Source of the DNA: Glandiceps talaboti | Taxonomy: Eukaryota; Hemichordata; Enteropneusta; Spengelidae | Assembly (NCBI RefSeq): GCF_964340395.1 | Contig: NC_135554.1 | Coordinates: 24,656,592 to 24,720,591, forward strand | DNA length: 64,000 nt | Direction: 5' to 3' | Shown: piece after piece, positions 48,672-64,000 of the stretch | Numbering within the stretch: the stretch's first letter is position 1 | Layout: every line of letters begins with the position of its first letter | Notes under the pieces: model-generated | What the model was told of the DNA's origin: nothing | Databases searched by the model: none | Seen by the model: only the letters and a program-made list of their open reading frames with translations | Program-made: the position numbers and the translations under genes

Positions 48672-49330
48672 ACCAGCTGGGGAAGAGTGAACTTATGTTT
48701 GACGATGGCGAGTACTGGAGTTTTTTCTCTAGCAGCGCTGCTACACAACTCCCTCATTACGCCTTTATAATATACTAACTCGCTATGTACTGATTATTTG
48801 GGGGGAAAAAAGAATATCGAATTCAAAATACGGGTTTTTTTAAAAACATTGTTTCATCGTATAGTGGTATGGAAAATTGTATAGGTCTGTCTGTCTGTAT
48901 AGTTACGGTGTGGGTCCTGGGTAAGGAAGAACAAACAAGTCTCATGATAAAGAGGTGATGAGTTCGAGATTGGTCCACGTATAAACAAGTTTGTAACACA
49001 GTTTACCACATAAAAGGTGTAAAACTAAAAACTATGTCTCAATCGAAGCATCGCATCCACCGTTGTCAACCTTTCACGGGTAAGAAGTTGTTGTGCAGTT
49101 TTACTGTGACGGCCAACAAGTTTGAAGCTAGTCGAATTCTTAATACATGCATCTCGTTATCGAAGAAAACGAGATTGTTTGAAAGATGGAACGAGACGAG
49201 GAGGAACATATCGGATGTATAACAATATATCTAAATAACAGACTTCATGTCATCTCACAAATGTAGTTTCTATGAAGATCTTTTGGAATTAAAATTTGAC
49301 TATGAAATTATCAATAAGACCTAACCAAAT

Positions 49331-49649
49331 TGTGTGGTTCATATTACGCTCAATTTTAGAATAGGTGGGGTATATATATATGTGAGTGTCTAGTTCAGGT
49401 AGTTATGTTTTCCGTTGTTTTCCATATGGTCTCCTGTGTTTTTTCTCATGACATCAGATGTACAGCCATTACAGGTTGGAAGAACAGTTTCACATCGCCT
49501 TTTAAACATCAACCATTTCTTGCGAGACTTCACACAATTTGCACGATTTTATCATTTTTTCTCCAATACGTAAAACAAAGTTTAGATTCGGCGCGAAAAA
49601 CTAGGTGGGGTCGGGTAACCGGACCCGAAGATATTTTTATGGGCCTAAC
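49331..49649. mobile_element. Dispersed repeat family C, copy 2 (reverse orientation)
   Basis: Reverse complement of the family at 15.0 and 60.6 kb: right end ...CCGACCCCACCTAG, middle GAAGTCTCGCAAGAAATG, left end CCACCTATTCTAAAATTGA. The forward-strand open frame across it is a by-product. Confidence 0.55.
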
Positions 49650-50132
49650 ATTGATTTACCAAAACAAAAAACCTTCGTTGGTGTATTTCGTTAATTTTGT
49701 TAACGTGGCTTTCGGTCGTTCTTACAATATACATTGTTTGAGTAACGTTGTGATAAGACATTTTAACAATATAATCCACACAACGACTGAAAAAAATTGA
49801 CAATCTACAAAAAAAATGTTTTTCTTCAAGATTAATTTCGTTACCGTCGCAAAATGTATTACTTTTACAAATCAAGTATAATGTTACATAACATTTTTGA
49901 AATATAGAATTAAGTCAAAATTTTTACTCACCACAATAGATGAAAAGACTTAGAACTGAGTCAGCGCTGCAGTCTTCAGATGTAGTTTGACAGTTTCTGT
50001 GTCCAGAGGAAGATATATCATGTCATGTAATCTATCTGGCACACCTCCCATCCGCTCGACCAATTACTGTCTTACAAGACCTAATTGGTAGTTTGATTGA
50101 CAGCTCTTCAGAAGGTTAAAATTTGTTTGACG

Positions 50133-50202
50133 TACATACATACATACATACATACATACATACATACATACATACATACATACATACATACATACATACA
50201 TA
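50133..50202. repeat. (CATA)n
   Basis: About seventeen units. Confidence 0.95.
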
Positions 50203-51189
50203 ACGTTGTATAAAAGTGAGAATATAGATCTATTGATTAGGTTAATGTATAATATTTATCATTGAATACGACATTATTATTTAGGAAGGCGTGGTCATCT
50301 ATGTTTGGATGCATGCATGTATGCGGGCGGACGGCCTGTTTTTATGCTGTTGTTTGCAGTGCTCTCGCCTTTGTATATATACGTAATGATAGCTTTTGTA
50401 TTGCTTTTATTTTTGTTTTAGCTGCAAGAACTGTCGTTTTAATTTCCCCCTAGTGGGATGAATGAAGTAATTCTGAGCCTGTCTCTGATTCTGAATCACG
50501 TAGACACGCGCTGTAACATATTCCCACATTTGTTTGTTGAACCTGGCTCGTGCATGGTATAATTCAATCTGGATCTTTGAAAACAGTTTGAAAACACTTA
50601 TTTTGTGCAATAGAACAAACCCCACAGCACTTGTGATAACGCTACTTGTGACAGGTTATTGAAATTCACGATCACCTTCTTGTGTTAATCAACACATCTT
50701 TCATGTACATGTACTTACTTAACAATAAACTCCAATTATGCTCCATTTACATCGCTGTAAGATATTTTTTTGAAGCTGGGAAATGAAAAGTGTGAGTGTA
50801 CACCATTATTCACGTAATACATTTTTTTCGTCATGGTGTATTTTTGTAATGAAAATGCGATTGGGCCACAAAGAAATTTAGATGCATCGTTCTTCGAGGT
50901 TCCAATTGCCTCTAAAATGCCTCTAAAATAAAGTGATTACAGTTATATTAAAGGAACGTTGAATTGTCAAATTATGAGTGTCGTGTCTTTTACACAAATT
51001 TAATAGTCAGATCAAAGAAGTGCGTGTCTTTATTGATAACTTTTATAGTTTTAACAACTTATTCGCATATTTTTGGTAATTAGATCTGTAAAAACTCTAG
51101 CTACGGTGCGGCCTACACAACGTTCTATAAACGCTTCACATTGTATGTTGTGTTGGCCATACTTCAGTGGGCAATCGTGCTGGCGAATT

Positions 51190-51400
51190 CGCCGTGATAA
51201 AGTCATACGATCTCTTCACTATTTCATTCTCAATTACAAGTGAAAATCTTTTTTGTACTTCGTTGATACCTGTTTGCAATCTCACGTGGTTCTGTTTGCC
51301 GTGAACGCATACATGGGAAGATCATCGCGATCGGTCAAACCAGGTTAACTTCAACTTCCGGGTCAAATTACTCCTCGTTCTACCGAAAATTCTGGAACGG
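51190..51400. repeat. Dispersed repeat, partner of 6020-6190 (reverse)
   Basis: Reverse complement of the 6.0 kb repeat, including CGGTCAAACCAGGTTAACTT and TTCTACCGAAAATTCTGG. A CGATCTCTTCACTATTTC segment also matches. Confidence 0.55.
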
Positions 51401-52039
51401 ACCGTTACTCAAAGACACAAAGGAACAACAATTTTAAGGTTTACACTTTTACTGAAGGCATTCAGTTTACATCTGGTATTGCATTCTCATCATACATATA
51501 CAATATTGTCATTGTTTCGAAATTGATCATCCGGGATACTAGTAGCAGGGCATCGCCCATGGACAACACTTGAGTAAACGTAACACTTGGTACATGATTT
51601 CTGCAAGATACGTTCAAATGGAAATTTACAATCTAACCAAATATAAAGCATAATTACAAAATTCTGCCTACATTACATGTCCCACCATGTAATCGTCACC
51701 ATTCTCCTACAAATGTGGTCTCGAAGTGCTGGCACAATTTCAACTATTTTGGGATAATTGAAAACTGACTTTTTTCCCAAATCTGCAATGTTGCCTTTAG
51801 TAAATTCACAACTTTACGTAAATAATAGTGAATTTGCACATTTGGTTTAAAAGCAACATTCACCAAACACACAAATTATGCTATTTTCTATATATTGCAC
51901 ATTACCATGTGGCAATTTCGTTCTTTTTTGCACCTTTTCTTAAAAATTACAATTACTTCCCAGATATGAAAAACTGCTAAATATCATTTTAAAAACATGA
52001 TCGTCAAGAATCACACAAATTGCCTAAGATCATCCATGC

Positions 52040-52240
52040 ATGTGAAAGTCCTCTCTCTAACAATTTGTCCGATTCCCCACAAACAGTAGGCAAGGGTCAT
52101 TTCTCATATACACCTAAAGTCTCTTAAGGGAATTTCTCAAATGCCCCTCAAGTCATTATTTCTCTGATACCTGGAAACTAACTAATGAGGCATTTCTCAT
52201 GTGCCCCTAAAGTTTCTGAAGGGCATTTCTCAGATGCTAT
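52040..52240. repeat. Degenerate short repeats
   Basis: Loose copies of GGGCATTTCTCA[G/A]ATGC and CCCCTAAAGT recur four times. An old minisatellite. Confidence 0.4.
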
Positions 52241-52614
52241 AATCACGGTCAGATTATCATTCGATTCTAGAGTGCAAACTGGAACACAATGAGGAAAAAG
52301 CTTTGGGGAATTGAAGGTTTGAATCTGACATATATTGAAATAGGTTATGAAACACAGGGGAAGTTGAATATTACACAAAACACTTGGAATCCATTGCTCC
52401 TTCAAGAAATCCAGAGAAATCAACACTTTATTGTTGACCTATACTTAGTGCGAAAGTTGTTTCCATAGACTCATTGATAAACGTATTGTTTGCCTCAATA
52501 TCCAACACACGTTTCAAAACATGTACATTTAGAGTAGATGAAGTAGTAGAAATATTGAAATCCATCGTTTCTATATTTAAATTGGGTATTAAAAACCAGT
52601 ATTTCAACAGTTTT

Positions 52615-53390
52615 CAGAAGGGGGGGTTTCCACACGGTAGTCGTTGAGACAGTTGTCAGAGGGGGGGGGGTTCCACACAGTAGTATTTGAGGCAGTTGTC
52701 AGGGGGGAGGGTTTCCACATGGTAGTCTTTGATCGAGTTGTCAGAAGAGAGGGTTTCCACCTGGTACTTTTGAGGTAGTTGTCAGAGGGGAGGATATCTA
52801 TATTGTAGTTCTTGAGGTAGTTGTCAGATGCGAGGGTTTTCATACGGTAATCTTTGAGGCAGTTGTCAGAGGGGAGGGGTTCCAAATGGTAGTCTTTGAG
52901 GTAGTTGTCAGAGGGGAGGGTTTCCAAGTGATAGCCTTTGAGGTAGTTGTCAGAGGGCTTTTTTCATATGGTAGTACTTGCAGTAGTTGTCAGAGTGTAG
53001 TGTTACCATATTGTAATTCTTGGGGTAGTTGTCTAGAGGGGAGGGGTTCCATATGGTAGTCCTTGAGGCAGTTGTCAGAGTGTAGGGTTTCCATATTGTA
53101 CTTTTAAGGTAGTTGTCAGAGGGGGTTTCCCTGTGGTTGTCTTTGAGGTAGTTGCCCAAGGGGAGGGTTTCCATATGGTAATCTTTGAGGTGGTTGTCAG
53201 AGGGGAGGGTTTCCATTCGGTAGTCCTTCAGGTAGTTGTCAGAGTGGAGGGTTATCGTATGGCAGTCTTTGAGGTAGTTGTCAGAGGAGAGGGCTTCCAT
53301 ATTGCAGTCCTTGAGGCAGTTGTCAGAGTGTAGGGTTTCTGTATGGCACTTTTGAGGTAGTTGCAGGGAGAAGGTTTCCATATCGTAGTC
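52615..53390. repeat. Minisatellite, about 42-44 base unit, 18 copies
   Basis: Units of the form AGGTAGTTGTCAGAGGGGAG plus GGTTTCCATATGGTAGTCTTTG repeat with point changes and length jitter. Because most units are near a multiple of three, the minus strand stays open for long stretches (DNYLKDYRMETLPS repeats), but the frame shifts several times. Confidence 0.85.
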
Positions 53391-53807
53391 AGACGAAAAC
53401 GTGTTTTTGATATTAATTTTCGCACTCTGTCGACTTATGAATGGAACTCGTCATGACTCACTTGAAATGAACGACAACAAATCGTATAGCCATGGCTTCG
53501 CAAACAAAGAAGTTGTCGAACAGAAAGAAACTATGAAAGACATGTTGATTTAAGTAGACCTTGAGTGAATATCGATAGGTGTTATGTATCAGCAAGTATT
53601 GTCTTCATTTTCGTTGAATGTCGACATATAAATCTATATGTTCAAAATTTACGAAACATTTGTACTTCGTTATCACCAATGTATATACATTTTTTATGGA
53701 ATGTAAATCTTGCCTTAAGATGTTGTTTAATTACCTACATCATTATTTATGCAAATGATTAATTCAGTGGTATCGATGTGCATTAAGTTTACCAGTACCT
53801 AATCAGT

Positions 53808-53810
<3 letters not shown>

Positions 53811-53847
<37 letters not shown>

Positions 53848-53861
53848 TAGATAGACATATA

Positions 53862-53923
<62 letters not shown>
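53811..53923. repeat. (CAGA)n, (TAGA)n, (TA)n
   Basis: Compound tract that grades from CAGA through TAGA to about 30 TA units. Confidence 0.95.
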
Positions 53924-53926
<3 letters not shown>

Positions 53927-53929
53927 ATA

Positions 53930-55940
53930 AGTTCAGAGTTAATCAAGTTTACTATATAAATGAATCGAAGACACTCCAATTTAGGCAAAATCCAGACTGC
54001 GATGCATAATTGCCCAATCAGCTTGTTCGTCACCACCATGGGGGCATTCAATTCAAATGGACTGATATGCAGATACTAGATGAGCACACATTCAAATGAG
54101 TGATGATATGAAGATGACACAAGAACAAGGCTCTATTCTATTCGCTAATGTGGCCTCGTGCCCGTGTGTTCATCTGCGTTTCCCATGATGACGAGCAAGC
54201 TGATTGGGTAACAATACGTTCAGATGTTCAAACCGTAATATCAGCTTTTTGCAATTTTAGTTACAAGCGAAGATATGAGAGATTGAAGGGAATATGCCGT
54301 AAGTGTCGCAAACAGGCTATACAAAATAACAAATTTATTTATAAAATACAACTTGCGAAAATAGAGCATTGCGTTTCCTTGCTTGTGGCCATGAAGAATG
54401 AGAGAAGTTTCAAACATGTAGTAATTCGGTCTGTACAAAACTCAGGTACAGGCCAGGCCAGGTCAGGTAAAGACTGAATATTTTTTTTATTTACATTCAC
54501 GTTCGGATCCAAATAGCCATCACCTATTTTTATTCGCAATATATATTGGTTTTCATGGCAAATTTCGCCTTTATAAATGCTAAATCAGGAGCCTTATGCG
54601 ATATAATTAAGATACAGTATGCCTATTAAAGGAGCTCGGAGTTGCCTTATTAAGACTTTGTGTTCACACACAGAGGTAACCTTGGTTACCCAGACTCTCG
54701 CCGCTGGGGGCTCTGCCTATGAGATCTCCCCAAACGAGCGTCTGGGAAAACCACTTTCCAACTCGCCCGCAACAAAATCACATACTTATTCATTTTCAGA
54801 AGAAAGTCAGAATTTTCACCCTGCTCTCCAATCTCACGTCGTAGACGAGTACTGATTAGTGAGAAATAGATGGGGGTGGGGTGGGGGATGGGGGTGCTCA
54901 TTTCTCTCATGCTAACTGTACACTACACTACACTGCATGTAAGTTAATTATTGGTACACAATATTGGTGGTGAACATTGCATCGTGTTTCTATATTTTCA
55001 CCATCAAGTACTGTTTAATGTAAACTAGATGGTCTAAACACTGTAGGCATAATGATGAAGGACATATGACACTATAATACATCGAGTGACTGAGTCGTCA
55101 GCACAACCTTATAGATAAACATACCCCACAATGCACGTTTATTACTATGGAAAACAGGCTATCAACAAACCAGCAAAATAAGATATACTTACAACAAAAA
55201 AGTAATGTTGTTGCAGTCGTATCAAGATTGCTGTAAACACTAAATGTGTTCAATGTGCTGCCACTTCAAAATACTTGGTATCAGAAACGCCCCCCCCCCC
55301 CATACTGTGAGTGTAATAACATCGAAGTCCGTTGATATATTATGTCAGCATGTCCAAATAATGGTATAGCTTGTATCAGTGTTAGCTTCTCGATAGTTGA
55401 ATTGTCGTAAAAGTGAATATTACATGTATCCCAAAGCTAGCAATTAATTTGAACATAATCTGTACTACAATAGCGCAATAATATTGAATATGCAAATACA
55501 TTTGATGAAATGGTTTAAGAAAAACATGATCATGAAAATGAATAATTTAAATTGAAATTTAATTCCAACTTCCCTGTAGTTAGACCTAGTTTCGTAATCT
55601 TCGCCATAAACACACAGTAGCGCTTGATGAGTCTGGCTAGCTAGAGTACAGCGAAGTGTTTATATTTGACCTTTTGAAATTCTTATCATATTCGCAGCCT
55701 GGTTACTTTAGAAACTCAAATCTGCGAGCGAAGTATAACTTAGTATTCACTCTTATTGCATAGATCAAAGTCCATCTACTAGTATTTAATGCATATAATG
55801 AGAAACGACAAGTTGTGATTGTGTTGTACTTCATATAAACGGGGAGACTGGTATATACTCTCACACCGAAAGTGATCGGATGATACAAAAGATAAAATGG
55901 AGGAACCCATTTTGATAAGGCAAAGAAAAACAAACACGTT
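53930..55940. other. No recognised gene
   Basis: A 109-codon plus-strand frame at 54148-54477 is rich in basic residues but has no domain I know. A GGCCAGGCCAGGTCAGG patch lies near 54450. Confidence 0.45.
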
Positions 55941-56258
55941 TGTTTCCGATAACATGACTTCAGACAACAGGGTGGGTAGGTCTCGTCGGTCACAATACTT
56001 TCGTGATAGTTTGATGTTGTGTAAAGAAGTAAATGAAGTTAAGTAGTCGAACACGTTATGCAGATTGTACTGTTATAGTCTAAAAAGACCTGGGTTCTTT
56101 CTTGAATACAATTTGTTTAAGTGACCAAAGATGAGGCAAAGGCATGGAGGTGTACACGGAAATATAAGTAAATTGTTACCAGTTCACCTTTTTTGCATGC
56201 AATACAATGTGAAGGGTCGGGGGCTTAAACTAGGGTCGGTCGCTCGTTATCGGAAACA
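55941..56258. mobile_element. Inverted-repeat element family B, copy 2
   Basis: Same ends (TGTTTCCGATAAC and complement) and the same internal motifs as the copy at 42.8 kb, same orientation. It sits about 500 bases upstream of the start of the CUB-LDLa-EGF gene. Confidence 0.65.
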
Positions 56259-56750
56259 CACTTATGTTTACTTGGTGTAACTATGGGGGCAGTTTGATTT
56301 AGTACGCTGACATTCATTTGGTAGCTCTTTAAAGTTGAAATGTGTACTCTAACTCGTGTACTGTATGTGTGCACACATCTGTCAAATCCGTGTAGGCATT
56401 TTATGGCGACTGAGTATGTATATCGGGCAAAAGGTTACGTTCGTTTCCACCACACATATGCATGTAAACACTCGCATCTCAGAATACAATTTATATAATA
56501 AATTCTCTCCAGTTTAGCTAATCATATGCATTAGTGATATGTCAACATAATTCCAGTTGGTATAGGGGGGGGGGGCTCTAATTATTGCGCACCAATAAAA
56601 ATTCCACTCCATTTTAGCAAATAGAAATAAATCAACAGTAAGGCAAACACTATTAGGAGGAAAAGAGTCGTGCACAAGTTATCTCGACACTCGTCAAGTA
56701 AACCGCTAAGATAAATCTGTGGGGGTGATCAAGAATAGATATTTGCAGAC

Positions 56751-63976
<7,226 letters not shown>

Positions 63977-64000
63977 AATTATACGATTTGGATGGTAACC

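Larger units (their letters stand above)
48240..52600. other. Repeats and unassigned DNA
   Basis: Microsatellites at 48.6 and 50.1 kb, the reversed family C repeat at 49.3 kb and the dispersed repeat at 51.2 kb. No open frame here has a recognisable domain or convincing splice partners. Confidence 0.5.

Noticed and set aside
53803-54051. IYIYIY and SVCLSV open frames
   Set aside because: Products of (TA)n and (CAGA)n tracts.
54148-54477. 109-codon plus-strand frame
   Set aside because: No domain, no signal, no splice partner; average composition for chance frames in this region.

Overview
This is a stretch of animal nuclear DNA. The genes carry introns with GT/AG junctions, encode extracellular CUB, LDLa, EGF and somatomedin B modules and a seven-helix receptor, and sit in AT-rich DNA full of microsatellites, non-LTR retrotransposons and small inverted-repeat transposons. 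A marine invertebrate, perhaps a hemichordate or cephalochordate, fits best, but nothing in the sequence settles the taxon.

Layout. 0.5-3.6 kb (minus): a CUB-LDLa-transmembrane gene with a long cytoplasmic tail; its signal-peptide exon was not found. 3.6-9.8 kb: no recognised gene, scattered repeats and small ORFs. 9.8-12.2 kb (minus): a second CUB-LDLa gene ending in a Thr/Ser-rich stalk and a hydrophobic C-terminus that looks like a GPI signal. Its likely first exon lies at 17.1 kb. 13-15 kb: transposon protein debris and a LINE fragment. 16.06-31.28 kb: three tandem copies of a large block. The first two carry a 3 kb LINE (copy A broken, copy B open for 875 codons); the third lacks it. Each block carries a copy of a signal-peptide exon that fits the CUB gene in phase. 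31.3-41 kb: LINE debris, two hAT-like MITEs with perfect 8-bp target duplications, and a 126-bp nested satellite. 41.0-44.1 kb (minus): a two-exon gene for a somatomedin B / class B-like seven-transmembrane receptor. 45.5-47.4 kb (minus): a 5'-truncated LINE. 47.8-56.7 kb: mostly repeats and unassigned DNA. 56.75-63.98 kb (plus): a third CUB-LDLa gene, complete in six exons, with an added EGF module, one transmembrane helix and a very short tail.

The main result is a dispersed family of three single-CUB genes. They share exon lengths and phases (143, 223 and 126 or 129 nt) but attach the same ectodomain to the membrane in three ways: helix plus long tail, probable GPI anchor, and EGF plus helix with almost no tail. 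One member has a duplicated splice acceptor and a triplicated candidate first exon. Function is unknown; a surface recognition or adhesion role is inference. All gene models are read by eye from the sequence.
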